A stretch of DNA of 15,425 nt from an uncultured Clostridia bacterium (GCA_937907055.1 CALCTW010000118.1:1-15425), one strand, 5' to 3'; numbered from the stretch's first letter, positions 6,323 through 13,600 are shown. The notes: generated from the sequence alone by a model not told the origin. Numbers and translations: made by a program.

Positions 6323-6927
6323 GCGATCATTATTTTTCCTCGAGCCCGGTAAGCAAGAGCTTTATCCGGGTCATCGAGCATGAATGGCGGGGCGTGAAGA
6401 TCCGCTTTGAGACCGATAACGGCACCTTCAGCAAGACCGAGGTGGATCAGGGCAGCCGCATCCTGATGGACGCGCTGCCGGAGGAGATCCGCGGCAATGT
6501 GCTGGATCTGGGCTGCGGCTGGGGCGCTGTGGGTGTGACCGTGGGCAAGCGTTACCCGGACGCCGGGATCACGATGTGCGATGTGAATGAACGCGCGCTG
6601 GCGCTGGCCGGGAGCAATGCCGCAAAAAACGGCGTGAAGGCCGAGACCGTGCTGAGCGACGGCCTTTCAAACGTGGAAGGCAGCTTTGACCTGATCATCA
6701 CCAACCCGCCCATCCGCGCGGGAAAACAGGTGATCTACCGGCTGTTTGAGGAATCACGGAATCAGCTGAGTGAAAACGGCTGCCTGTACATGGTGATCCG
6801 CAAGCAGCAGGGAGCCGAAAGCGCGATCAAATACCTGAAGACCCTGTTTGGATCCGTGAAAACGGTGGACAAGAGCGCGGGATTCTGGGTGATCAGATGT
6901 GAACAGAACGAAAGCGAAGGAGCGTAA
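6319..6927 (+). CDS. RsmC-like class I SAM-dependent methyltransferase
   Basis: The 202-residue protein fits the small RsmC/YbxB-type methyltransferases that modify guanine N2 in 16S rRNA (G1207 in E. coli). The SAM-binding motif I is VLDLGCGWGAVG (residues 61-72), the acidic loop is CDVNERAL, and the catalytic motif is TNPPIRAGK (128-136), where NPP is the hallmark of amino-group methyltransferases. The N-terminus, with FSSSPVSKS and the segment FETDNGTFSKTEVD, is typical of Gram-positive single-domain members, which lack the extra N-terminal domain of E. coli RsmC. It overlaps the rsuA-like gene by 4 nt, so two rRNA-modifying enzymes are translationally coupled. The target base is inferred from family, not shown. 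It ends in TAA, 5 nt before the pepV start. Confidence 0.85.
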   Translation: MSDHYFSSSPVSKSFIRVIEHEWRGVKIRFETDNGTFSKTEVDQGSRILMDALPEEIRGNVLDLGCGWGAVGVTVGKRYPDAGITMCDVNERALALAGSNAAKNGVKAETVLSDGLSNVEGSFDLIITNPPIRAGKQVIYRLFEESRNQLSENGCLYMVIRKQQGAESAIKYLKTLFGSVKTVDKSAGFWVIRCEQNESEGA

Positions 6928-6932
6928 AAAAG

Positions 6933-8327
6933 ATGAACTTCAATGAGAATAACGCCGCCCTGATGAAGGTGGAGGAACTGCTGAAGAGCTATGAAGGCGA
7001 AATGATCGAGACATTGCAGCGCTGGATCGCCATCCCCTCTGTGATGGACGAGGCCGCGGAGGGCGCTCCTTTCGGAAAAGAAGTGCGCCGCATGCTGGAT
7101 GTGGCTATGGCGGACTGCGAGAAAATGGGCTTTGACACGCTGATCGCCGGCGGCTATGCCGGACACGCCGAGATGGGCGCGGGCGAAGACGCGGACGCGC
7201 TGGCCATTCTGGCGCATCTGGATGTGGTGCCCGTGGGCGACGGCTGGGCGCGCGATCCCTTCGGCGGTCAGGTGGAGAACGGCTTTATCTACGGCCGCGG
7301 CACCAATGATGATAAGGGCCCCGCGGTGGCAGCGCTGTACGCCATGCGCGCGGTGAAGGAAGCGGGCATTCCGCTGAAGAAGAAGGTGCGCCTGATCCTG
7401 GGCTGCAATGAGGAATGCGGCGGCGGCGAGGACCTGCTGGAGTACGCCAAGTACACTACCATGCCCCGCAGCGGCTTCTCCCCCGATGCAGGTTATCCCG
7501 TGATCAACATTGAAAAGGGCGGCCTGCACCTGATCCTGGAGGGCGAAATGAGCAAGGAAGGCCTGCAGGTGAAGAGTCTGCACGCCGGTACCCGCCCCAA
7601 TGTGATCCCCGGCTACGCCGAGGCGATCGTTTACGGTGATGAAAAGCTGATCGAGAGCGTAAAGAAGCTGGATCTGGGCTTTGAGACCGGCGCGGAGGCT
7701 GCCGGCGAGGGCCTTGTGAAGGTGTGGAGCAAGGGCACGCTGGGCCATGCCGCCTTCCCCGAGGCCGCGAAGAACGCCATCGGTCAGCTGCTGATCCTGC
7801 TGCGCTTCCTGGGCGTAAAGGGCGCGCTGGCGGATCTGGCGGATGTGATCGGCACGGATGCCTTCGGCGAGCGTCTGGGTATTGCCATGGAAGACAAGCT
7901 GAGCGGCAAGCTGACCGCCAGCATGGATATTCTGGACGCCGAGGACGGCAAGGTGCGCGCGGTGGTGGATACCCGTACGCCCCTGACAGCCGGACATGAA
8001 AACCTGATCCGGCTGGCGCAGATGGCGCTGCGCAATATGACCGTGCGCTGCGATGGCAGCCGCGAGGGTCATTATGTGCCCGCGGACAGCGAGCTGGTGC
8101 AGGGTCTGCTGAAGGCCTACAGTGCCGTGACCGGCGAAAAGGGCCACACCGTGGCCATCGGCGGCGGTACCTACGCCCACTACATGCAGGAGGGCGTGGC
8201 CTTCGGCGCGGTATTTGAGAACGAGGAAGACTGCGCGCATCAGGCCAATGAATACATGAACATCGAGAGCCTGTACAAGAACATGCGGATCTTCGCCAGA
8301 GCGATCCTTGAGCTGGCCGCCGAATAA
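6933..8327 (+). CDS. pepV: M20 family dipeptidase PepV
   Basis: The 464-residue length is usual for PepV/Sapep, zinc dipeptidases with a lid domain that cleave dipeptides and some beta-Ala or D-amino-acid peptides in the cytoplasm. The metal site is complete: AHLDVV with His95 and Asp97, GRGTNDDKG with bridging Asp126, NEECGG with base Glu160 and ligand Glu161, SPDAGYPVI with Asp185, and CAHQANEYM with His436. These agree in order and spacing with Lactobacillus PepV. No signal peptide is present. AAGGAG lies 10 nt before the ATG, within the end of the preceding gene. It is the third gene of the operon; its neighbours do not suggest a shared pathway. Peptide turnover or peptidoglycan-derived dipeptides are possible substrates. 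Confidence 0.92.
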   Translation: MNFNENNAALMKVEELLKSYEGEMIETLQRWIAIPSVMDEAAEGAPFGKEVRRMLDVAMADCEKMGFDTLIAGGYAGHAEMGAGEDADALAILAHLDVVPVGDGWARDPFGGQVENGFIYGRGTNDDKGPAVAALYAMRAVKEAGIPLKKKVRLILGCNEECGGGEDLLEYAKYTTMPRSGFSPDAGYPVINIEKGGLHLILEGEMSKEGLQVKSLHAGTRPNVIPGYAEAIVYGDEKLIESVKKLDLGFETGAEAAGEGLVKVWSKGTLGHAAFPEAAKNAIGQLLILLRFLGVKGALADLADVIGTDAFGERLGIAMEDKLSGKLTASMDILDAEDGKVRAVVDTRTPLTAGHENLIRLAQMALRNMTVRCDGSREGHYVPADSELVQGLLKAYSAVTGEKGHTVAIGGGTYAHYMQEGVAFGAVFENEEDCAHQANEYMNIESLYKNMRIFARAILELAAE

Positions 8328-8336
8328 CGGAGAAGC

Positions 8337-8696
8337 ATGATGGAAAGAGAACTGACCTGTATCAACTGCCCCATGGGCTGCCGTCTGACGGTGACGATGG
8401 AAGAAGGCAGCGTGACGGAAGTGAAGGGCAACCAGTGCGCGCGCGGCGACCGCTACGCGCGTCAGGAATGTGTGCAGCCCCTGCGCATGGTGACCGCGGT
8501 GGCCATGCCCCTAAACAGCAAAAACCCCGTGAGTGTCAAGACCGCCTCCCCCATTCCGAAGGACAAGATCATGGACTGCATGGATGAGATCCGCGCGGCA
8601 AGGATCGATGTGCCGGTCGCGGCGGGAGATGTGATCGTAAACAATGTGTGCGGCACGGGCGTGGATGTGATCGCCACAAAGGATGTGCCGAACTGA
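8337..8696 (+). CDS. DUF1667 protein with Fe-S type cysteine motif
   Basis: The 119-residue protein matches DUF1667, small proteins usually encoded beside a GlpA-like FAD dehydrogenase and an FAD/NAD oxidoreductase in glycerol-3-phosphate oxidation clusters. The N-terminal cysteines C8-x2-C11-x3-C15 plus C34 resemble the 4Fe-4S site at the start of molybdopterin oxidoreductases, and CARGDRYARQE (34-44) is a family signature. The C-terminal half (PIPKDKIMDCMDEI, then GDVIVNNVCGTGVDVIATKD) also fits. No dehydrogenase, glpK or other electron-transfer gene is in this window, so the usual partner is missing or elsewhere. GGAG lies 5 nt before the first ATG; a second ATG follows directly, so the start may shift by one residue. 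It lies 9 nt after pepV. Confidence 0.86.
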   Translation: MMERELTCINCPMGCRLTVTMEEGSVTEVKGNQCARGDRYARQECVQPLRMVTAVAMPLNSKNPVSVKTASPIPKDKIMDCMDEIRAARIDVPVAAGDVIVNNVCGTGVDVIATKDVPN

Positions 8697-8730
8697 CTGC
8701 TGACAAAGAAGAAAACGAGGAAATAATAAT

Positions 8731-9681
8731 ATGGCATTGAAACCGATCCCCCTGTTCCCCGCCTATCGCAGCGGCGCGCTGACGCCCTGGGGCGGAGAAG
8801 GACTGAAAAAATACTTTGGCAAGGATATTCCCGATGAGCGCACCGGCGAAGCGCTGGAAATGAGCGTGATCAAGGGACTGAACAGCGTGGATGACCGCGG
8901 AACACCGCTGCAGACGCTGATCGATCAGCTGGGAGAACAGCTGACCGGCACCGCCGTGAAGGGCGAGTTCCCCCTGCTGCTGAAGCTGCTGAACGCCAAA
9001 GACCGCCTGAGCGTGCAGGTGCATCCGGATGACACCTACGCGGCCGAGCACGAAAACAAACTGGGCAAGACCGAAGCCTGGGTGATCCTGCACGCCGAGG
9101 AGGGCGCGGGCATCATCTACGGCGTGAAGGAAGGCGTGACCCGCGAGGAACTGATGGAAGCCAGCCTGCAGGGCGCGGCCATTGAAAAGCTGCTGCGCTT
9201 TGTGCCGGTAAAGGCCGGTGAGACCTATTTCATCCCCGCCGGAATGGTGCACGCGATCGGTGAGGGCATCACGCTGTATGAGATCCAGCAGAGCAGCGAT
9301 GTGACCTACCGCTTCTATGACTGGGAGCGTACCGACGCGCAGGGCAACAAGCGCCAGCTGCACCTGAAGGATGCCATTGCCGTAACGGACATCAAGAATC
9401 AGGGCAAGGCCGTAGAGCCCAGACTGATCGAAGAAGGCCGCTATGAACTGCTGCACAACCCGCACTTCACCACCGAGCGCTGGGTGGACCGGGAAGCCGA
9501 GCTGCCGGTAGACACGCGGCGCTTCGCCATCCTGACCGCGCTGGGCGACACAACGCTTTGCTGGGAGGACGGCAGCCTGCAGGCCGGGGCCGGACAGAGC
9601 ATTATGCTGCCGGCGGACCTGACAAAGGTGACGATGAAGACAGCGGACGCGCTGATCAGTTATCCCACAGTGGCGGACTAA
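8731..9681 (+). CDS. manA: Mannose-6-phosphate isomerase, type I
   Basis: This 316-residue enzyme interconverts mannose-6-phosphate and fructose-6-phosphate in the cytosol, linking mannose use and nucleotide-sugar supply to glycolysis. Its length and pattern fit the short Gram-positive ManA/Pmi class. Zinc ligands are complete: QVHPDD with Gln96 and His98, KTEAW with Glu115, and AGMVHAIG with His174, close to the numbers of B. subtilis ManA. GEALEMSVI near residue 40 and IQQSSDVTYRFYDW in the second cupin are further signatures. GAGG lies 10 nt before the ATG. It is the last gene of the operon; a terminator follows at 9700-9722. No mannose transporter is nearby, so substrate supply cannot be inferred from context. 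Confidence 0.93.
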   Translation: MALKPIPLFPAYRSGALTPWGGEGLKKYFGKDIPDERTGEALEMSVIKGLNSVDDRGTPLQTLIDQLGEQLTGTAVKGEFPLLLKLLNAKDRLSVQVHPDDTYAAEHENKLGKTEAWVILHAEEGAGIIYGVKEGVTREELMEASLQGAAIEKLLRFVPVKAGETYFIPAGMVHAIGEGITLYEIQQSSDVTYRFYDWERTDAQGNKRQLHLKDAIAVTDIKNQGKAVEPRLIEEGRYELLHNPHFTTERWVDREAELPVDTRRFAILTALGDTTLCWEDGSLQAGAGQSIMLPADLTKVTMKTADALISYPTVAD

Positions 9682-9699
9682 TACGATGCAAAATACCAG

Positions 9700-9736
9700 A
9701 CCGGCACCGGAAACGGGCCGGTTTGTGTATATTTTG
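9700..9736 (+). terminator. Terminator of the rsuA-like/manA operon
   Basis: ACCGGC (9700-9705) pairs with GCCGGT (9717-9722). Inside, a bulged A is followed by CCG-GAAA-CGG, giving a 9 bp stem capped by a GAAA tetraloop. A broken U-tract TTGTGTATATTTT follows. It starts 18 nt after the manA stop codon. Confidence 0.8.
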
Positions 9737-9754
9737 GCAAATTTTCGATTTATT

Positions 9755-9783
9755 TTGACAAAAAAGTGCATGATGGATATTGT
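9755..9783 (+). promoter_or_regulatory. Sigma-A promoter P1 of murB-whiA operon
   Basis: Consensus TTGACA (9755-9760), 17 bp spacer, TATTGT (9778-9783). The start would be near 9790, leaving about 43 nt before the murB ATG. Confidence 0.65.
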
Positions 9784-9808
9784 GAAAAAAGCAAAAACAT
9801 GATAGTAT
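9780..9808 (+). promoter_or_regulatory. Possible second promoter P2 of murB-whiA operon
   Basis: TTGTGA (9780-9785), 17 bp spacer, TAGTAT (9803-9808). It overlaps the -10 of P1, so the two would compete for polymerase. Both hexamers match the consensus only in part. Confidence 0.4.
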
Positions 9809-9832
9809 ATCTTGAATGCATACGGAGGAATA

Positions 9833-10744
9833 ATGAATTTGGAGTTTATCCATATCCTTTCAGACATAAAGAGCACAGTCACCGTGAAGGAAGACGTGCC
9901 GATGAGCCTGCATACAACGATGCGTGTCGGCGGCAGGGCGCGATATTTCGCGGAATGCGAAAGCGCGGATGATGTAAAAAATGTGCTTTTTGCCGCGAAG
10001 GAAGCAGAAGTGGATGTGATGGTGATCGGGAACGGCAGCAATCTGCTGTTCAGCGATGACGGCTTTGACGGCGTGATCCTGCACCTTGGCAGCGGCTTTA
10101 CCGATATACAGATCAACGGCAATGAAATGCGCTGCGGCGCGGGCGCTCTGATGAGCGCGGCCGCGCGCGCCGCGCTGAACGCGGGGCTGACCGGTTTTGA
10201 AGCCCTGAGCGGCATCCCCGGCACGATCGGCGGCGGTGTTTATATGAACGCGGGCGCTTACGGCGGAGAGATCAGCCAGGCGCTGACGGGCGTGACCGTG
10301 CTGGAAGACGGAGCAGTCCGGACTTACAGCGCGGCTGAAATGAAGCTGGGCTATCGCCATTCGCTGGCGATGGAAAAGGAAATGATCCTGCTGGAAGCGG
10401 TATTCACGCTGCAAAAGGGCGAGCATGACACCATTCTGGCGGCTATGAATGACTATAATCAGCGCCGCAGGGACAAACAGCCGCTGGAATACCCTTCCGC
10501 GGGCAGTTTTTTCAAGCGGCCGGAGGGACACTTTGCCGGCGCGCTGATCGAGGGCTGCGGCCTGAAGGGATACCGCGTCGGCGGCGCGCAGGTGAGCGAA
10601 AAGCACGCCGGATTCCTGATCAACCGGAGCGGCGCGACAGCCTCTGATATCCTTGACCTGATGCGTTATGTGCAGCAGACCGTGAAGCAGGAGACCGGCG
10701 TGACGCTGGAGCCTGAGGTGCGGATCATCGGGGGCGAAAAATGA
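9833..10744 (+). CDS. murB: UDP-N-acetylenolpyruvoylglucosamine reductase MurB
   Basis: The 303-residue flavoenzyme reduces UDP-GlcNAc-enolpyruvate to UDP-MurNAc with NADPH in the cytosol, the second committed step of peptidoglycan synthesis. FAD-binding signatures are MRVGGRARYF (30-39), GNGSNLLFSD (67-76) and SGIPGTIGGGVYMNAGAYGGE (about 126-146). The proton donor is Ser225 in PSAGSFFKRP, and the C-terminal Glu lies in LEPEVRIIG. It is the short type IIb form common in Firmicutes. The ATG at 9833 is preferred over an in-frame ATG 21 nt upstream because GGAGG (9824-9828) sits 4 nt before 9833, although that spacing is short. The stop overlaps the whiA start (ATGA). Confidence 0.93.
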   Translation: MNLEFIHILSDIKSTVTVKEDVPMSLHTTMRVGGRARYFAECESADDVKNVLFAAKEAEVDVMVIGNGSNLLFSDDGFDGVILHLGSGFTDIQINGNEMRCGAGALMSAAARAALNAGLTGFEALSGIPGTIGGGVYMNAGAYGGEISQALTGVTVLEDGAVRTYSAAEMKLGYRHSLAMEKEMILLEAVFTLQKGEHDTILAAMNDYNQRRRDKQPLEYPSAGSFFKRPEGHFAGALIEGCGLKGYRVGGAQVSEKHAGFLINRSGATASDILDLMRYVQQTVKQETGVTLEPEVRIIGGEK

Positions 10745-11721
10745 CCTTTTCACAGCAATGCAAACTGGAAATGCTGAAGGTGAACCCCGGAAAGACATGC
10801 TGCATGCTGAGCGAGCTGAGCGCGCTGACGCAGACGCTGGGTTCGCTGGGGCTGATGGGCGGCGGCAAGCTGAAGGTGACCTACCGCGTGACGAGCGCTG
10901 AGCTGGCCAAGCGGGTGTTTCAATTGCTGTTGCTCACGCTGGGGATCAGGGCGGAGAACGAATACAGTTATCACGCGCGGTTCGGCGGACGCCAGGTGTG
11001 CGAGGTAACGGTGAAGGATCCGGACGCGCACCGGCTGCTGAGCGCGCTGCATATGATGCGCCCCGGCGGCGATGTATTCAAAGGTGTGCCGAGAGCCGCC
11101 ATCAACCGCAAATGCTGCCGCCGCGCTTTTATGCGGGGCGCGTTTCTGGGAAGCGGCGCGATCGAGGACCCGGAGAACGAATACCGGCTGGAGATCGCCC
11201 TGCCGAACGCGGAACGGGCGGAAACCCTGGCCCGCGTAATGGAGAAGAGCGGCATCAACGCCCTGCAATCCGAGCGGCGCGGACAGACCATCCTGTATGT
11301 GAAGCGCGGCGACGATGTGAGCACCCTGCTCGCGGAAATGGGCGCGCACAGCGCCATGATGCAGCTGGAGAACGTGCGCATCAACAAAGAAAGCATGGGC
11401 CGGGTGAACCGGGCTCTGAACTGCGATAACGCCAACATGAAAAAACAGCTGCAGGCCGGAGAAAACCAGCTGCAGCGGATCATGTGGTATTCGCTCAACT
11501 GCTCGCTGGCCGGGCTGAATGAGGACCTGAGCGAACTGGCGCGTGTGCGCATGCTGAACCCGGATGTATCACTGGAGCAGCTGGGACAGATGCTGACACC
11601 GCCGTGCACCAAGAGCGCGGTAAACTACCGCATGCGCAAGCTGATGAGCATCATCAGCGCGGCGGAGGCCGCGGAAAACGCGCGGGAAACGAACGAAGAA
11701 AAGCCGCAGGAACGCGGCTGA
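10741..11721 (+). CDS. whiA: WhiA family DNA-binding protein
   Basis: The 326-residue protein carries the WhiA architecture: an N-terminal LAGLIDADG-homing-endonuclease-like fold (MTFSQQCKLEMLKV, then RRAFMRGAFLGSGAIEDPENEYRLEI around 125-150) and a C-terminal helix-turn-helix (ANMKKQLQAGENQLQRI to NYRMRKL, about 235-300). In Streptomyces WhiA is a sporulation regulator; in B. subtilis it affects cell division and chromosome segregation without a clear transcription role. The usual Firmicute order is rapZ-yvcK-whiA, often after murB; here whiA overlaps murB by 4 nt and rapZ and yvcK are missing from the locus. A small hairpin AGCCGC/GCGGCT (11702-11719) lies at the end of the gene without a U-tract, so readthrough into the next gene is expected. 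Confidence 0.92.
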   Translation: MTFSQQCKLEMLKVNPGKTCCMLSELSALTQTLGSLGLMGGGKLKVTYRVTSAELAKRVFQLLLLTLGIRAENEYSYHARFGGRQVCEVTVKDPDAHRLLSALHMMRPGGDVFKGVPRAAINRKCCRRAFMRGAFLGSGAIEDPENEYRLEIALPNAERAETLARVMEKSGINALQSERRGQTILYVKRGDDVSTLLAEMGAHSAMMQLENVRINKESMGRVNRALNCDNANMKKQLQAGENQLQRIMWYSLNCSLAGLNEDLSELARVRMLNPDVSLEQLGQMLTPPCTKSAVNYRMRKLMSIISAAEAAENARETNEEKPQERG

Positions 11722-11756
11722 AGTGATAAACGGACCGAAAACGGGAGTGCAGTCTT

Positions 11757-12794
11757 ATGATCAAGTATTTGCTGAACCTGGAAAAAGTAACGCCGCTGAA
11801 CCGGAAGCAGATCGAATATCTGGTGCAGATGGCCGGTAAATTCTCCTCCCGTATCCTGCTGATCCACCAGTGCAGGACCATCAACGGCAAATCCATGCTG
11901 GGTCTGCTGAGCCTTGGCGCGACCGGCATCGAGCCTGTGCAGGTGGTGGTGGAGGGCGAGGACGAGGAACGCGCTGCCGCAGTGATCCGCAAAATCCTGG
12001 AGGAAGGCGTGCAGAGCCCGAAGACCGCCGGAGACGCTGAAGCGCTGCTGATGAAGATCAAGGGCGCGTACGCGGATATTCTGGGCGAAAAGCTGGCCGG
12101 GCTTTATGTGCACGGCTCGCTGGCCTTCGGCTGCTTCAACTGGGAAAAGAGCGATATCGATCTGATGCTGGTGCTGACCGCCGATCCCGGCGCGGAAAAG
12201 AAGGAAAAGCTGTGCCGCGTGCTGTACGACCTGCGGGACGAAGCGCCGCCGAAGGGCTTTGAGATGTGCGCCGTGCTTGAAAAGGACTGCCGGGATATCA
12301 CCTATCCCATGCCCTTTGTGCTGCACTACAGCAAGATGCATGAGCAGGCGTTCGCGGCGGATCCGACAGCCTATGTGAAAAGGATGAAGGGCTTTGACCC
12401 GGATATTGTATGCCACATTGCCGAATTGAAGGCCGCCAGCATCACGCTGCTGGGCCCCAATGAAAAACGGATGTTCAGCCCGGTATACCGCGATGATGTA
12501 CTGGACGCTATCCGACATGACCTGGAGAACACACAGGAAGAGCTGCATAACGCCCCTGTGTATTACATCCTGAACCTTTGCCGCGCGCTGGCCTTCGCGC
12601 GGGACAGCATGATGCTGAGCAAGCGGCAGGGCGGCGTATGGGGACTGCAGAACCTGGACATCTCCTATCAGGCGACCATTCAGGCCGCGCTGAACGCCTA
12701 CAGCAGCGATCAGGATATGTTCTATGAAAAGAACGCCGCCGAGGATCTGGTGTACGAGTATCTGCCGGAGCTGGGCATAGAAGTGCATCCCTGA
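11757..12794 (+). CDS. Crh/HPr-like domain fused to an aminoglycoside nucleotidyltransferase-like domain
   Basis: The 345-residue protein joins two domains. Residues 1-85 align without gaps to B. subtilis HPr: LVQMAGKFSSRI (22-33) matches LVQTASKYDADV, and NGKSMLGLLSLG (43-54) matches the Ser-46 region. The catalytic His15 position is Asn15 in TPLNRKQ, while Ser46 is kept, the same logic as Crh (Gln15, Ser46). Residues about 95-345 are a polymerase-beta-type nucleotidyltransferase of the AadA/ANT(9) kind: HGSLAFG (119-125), SDIDLML (132-138) and a C-terminal helical part with YYILNLCRALAFA and QGGVWGLQNL. The gene follows whiA by 35 nt, the site of crh in Bacillus. I infer a Ser46 phosphorylation-controlled nucleotidyltransferase; resistance is possible but unproven. 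GGGAG lies 9 nt before the ATG. Confidence 0.83.
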   Translation: MIKYLLNLEKVTPLNRKQIEYLVQMAGKFSSRILLIHQCRTINGKSMLGLLSLGATGIEPVQVVVEGEDEERAAAVIRKILEEGVQSPKTAGDAEALLMKIKGAYADILGEKLAGLYVHGSLAFGCFNWEKSDIDLMLVLTADPGAEKKEKLCRVLYDLRDEAPPKGFEMCAVLEKDCRDITYPMPFVLHYSKMHEQAFAADPTAYVKRMKGFDPDIVCHIAELKAASITLLGPNEKRMFSPVYRDDVLDAIRHDLENTQEELHNAPVYYILNLCRALAFARDSMMLSKRQGGVWGLQNLDISYQATIQAALNAYSSDQDMFYEKNAAEDLVYEYLPELGIEVHP

Positions 12795-12833
12795 AGAAGA
12801 AAAAGCGCCTCTCCCCCATGAAATGAAACAAAA

Positions 12834-12878
12834 AAAGACCGTCTGAAGCGGCTGAGAAGGCCAAAGCAGACGGTCTTT
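12834..12878. terminator. Convergent hairpin terminator, strongest for minus-strand reading
   Basis: A perfect 12 bp stem AAAGACCGTCTG/CAGACGGTCTTT encloses a 21-nt partly structured loop. Read on the minus strand it is followed by TTTTTTTG-type sequence, a strong U-tract; on the plus strand the U-tract is only the TTT of the stem then CTGAC. It can stop both the murB operon and readthrough from hsp20. Confidence 0.8.
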
Positions 12879-12971
12879 CTGACAGAAGCGAGGCCTGACA
12901 GAACTTTACGCGATAAAGAGCCGGAAATAATGGCCGCGCGATGAAAACCGGAGAAACGGGACACATAGAAG

Positions 12972-13003
12972 AAGGCCGCGGAACCTTTCGGTACCGCGGC
13001 CTT
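12972..13003. terminator. Second convergent hairpin terminator, downstream of hsp20
   Basis: A 10 bp stem AAGGCCGCGG/CCGCGGCCTT with a 12-nt loop, followed on the minus strand by CTTCTATG and on the plus strand by TCC. It lies 35 nt after the hsp20 stop. The U-tracts are weak, which may explain the backup hairpin at 12834-12878. Confidence 0.65.
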
Positions 13004-13037
13004 TCCATGCCGGGCGGAATGCCCGAAGAAGGAGCCA

Positions 13038-13478
13038 TCAGGCGTGACGGATCTCGATCTTACGGGCGGCAGGGGCCTCCTGCGGCTTGAGCTTGGGAAG
13101 ATTCAGATACAGGACACCGTTCTTCAGAACGGCTTCGATATTCTCCTGATCAATGCCTTCCAGATCAAAGCGGCGCTCCATGCGCTTCACATGATGAGCC
13201 TTCTCTTCGCCCTCTTCCCGGAAGACACGCTCGCGCTCCGCGGAGATGATCAGCTGATCATGATCGACGGAAACATTCAGTTTCTCCTCTTCGACACCGG
13301 GAAGATCCGCCGCCAGTTCAAAGCGGTCGTCCTTTTCGCGGATATCCACGCGGAAGCCCATGGGGGACCTGGCCGCGGGCGCGCAGCCCATCATGCCGCG
13401 GAAGAAGGCATCATCAAAGAAAGGCGCGAGGGTACGGGCAGGATCCATATGGGGCTTTACAAGATTGAACGTATACAT
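13038..13478 (-). CDS. hsp20: Small heat-shock protein, Hsp20/alpha-crystallin family
   Basis: The 146-residue ATP-independent holdase binds unfolding proteins in the cytosol and forms oligomers. The alpha-crystallin domain spans about residues 40-135 and contains FRVDIREKDDRFELAADLPG, the strand ENIEAVLKNGVLYLNLPK with the signature NGVL, and a C-terminal tail ending in KIEIRHA, whose I-x-I motif docks neighbouring subunits. The N-terminus has the usual PFFDDAFFRG segment. The ATG at 13478 was chosen because GGAGGT (13490-13485) lies 7 nt upstream; an in-frame TTG at 13493 begins inside that sequence and cannot be the start. Its promoter overlaps a CtsR box, so heat induction through loss of CtsR repression is expected. 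The gene is monocistronic and ends at tandem terminators. Confidence 0.93.
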   Translation of the reverse strand: MYTFNLVKPHMDPARTLAPFFDDAFFRGMMGCAPAARSPMGFRVDIREKDDRFELAADLPGVEEEKLNVSVDHDQLIISAERERVFREEGEEKAHHVKRMERRFDLEGIDQENIEAVLKNGVLYLNLPKLKPQEAPAARKIEIRHA

Positions 13479-13479
13479 A

Positions 13480-13506
13480 TCATTTACCTCCAATTATATC
13501 GGTCAT
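13480..13506 (-). CDS. Possible 8-codon leader ORF directly before hsp20
   Basis: ATG (13506-13504) is followed by codons for MTDIIGGK and TGA (13482-13480), one base before the hsp20 ATG. AAGGA lies about 10 nt upstream. The hsp20 ribosome binding site GGAGGT is inside this frame (Gly-Gly codons), so ribosomes on it would cover the hsp20 site and could couple its translation. It may equally be a chance frame. Confidence 0.3.
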   Translation of the reverse strand: MTDIIGGK

Positions 13507-13571
13507 CAGTTTGTTTCCTTCGGACGATCCCTCCGGAGCCTCCGGGGTTCCTTTTCCCTTTCGGCAAGCAT

Positions 13572-13600
13572 AGTATACTTCGTAGGTCAATAAAGGTCAA
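13572..13600 (-). promoter_or_regulatory. hsp20: Sigma-A promoter of hsp20
   Basis: Minus-strand TTGACC (13600-13595), 17 bp spacer, TATACT (13577-13572). The start would be near 13565, leaving an 87-nt leader that contains a GC-rich element CCGGAGGCTCCGG (about 13536-13548). Confidence 0.75.

Noticed and set aside
6762..8240. Long open frame on the minus strand, antisense to pepV (492 codons)
   Set aside because: The opposite strand encodes a dipeptidase with a complete metal site; the antisense product is low-complexity and has no start signals.
8569..10224. 551-codon minus-strand frame across DUF1667, manA and murB
   Set aside because: It spans three recognised plus-strand genes, a terminator and promoters; its product has no recognisable domain.
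11625..12788. 387-codon minus-strand frame opposite the Crh-nucleotidyltransferase gene
   Set aside because: It is a shadow of GC-rich codon use; the plus strand has two recognised domains and a proper RBS.
13536..13548. RNA thermometer in the hsp20 leader
   Set aside because: The GC-rich element forms only a 5 bp stem with a 3-nt loop, and no convincing anti-SD pairing with GGAGGT is visible.
13479..13600. CIRCE element upstream of hsp20
   Set aside because: The TTAGCACTC-N9-GAGTGCTAA repeat is absent; the CtsR-type heptad repeat explains regulation better.
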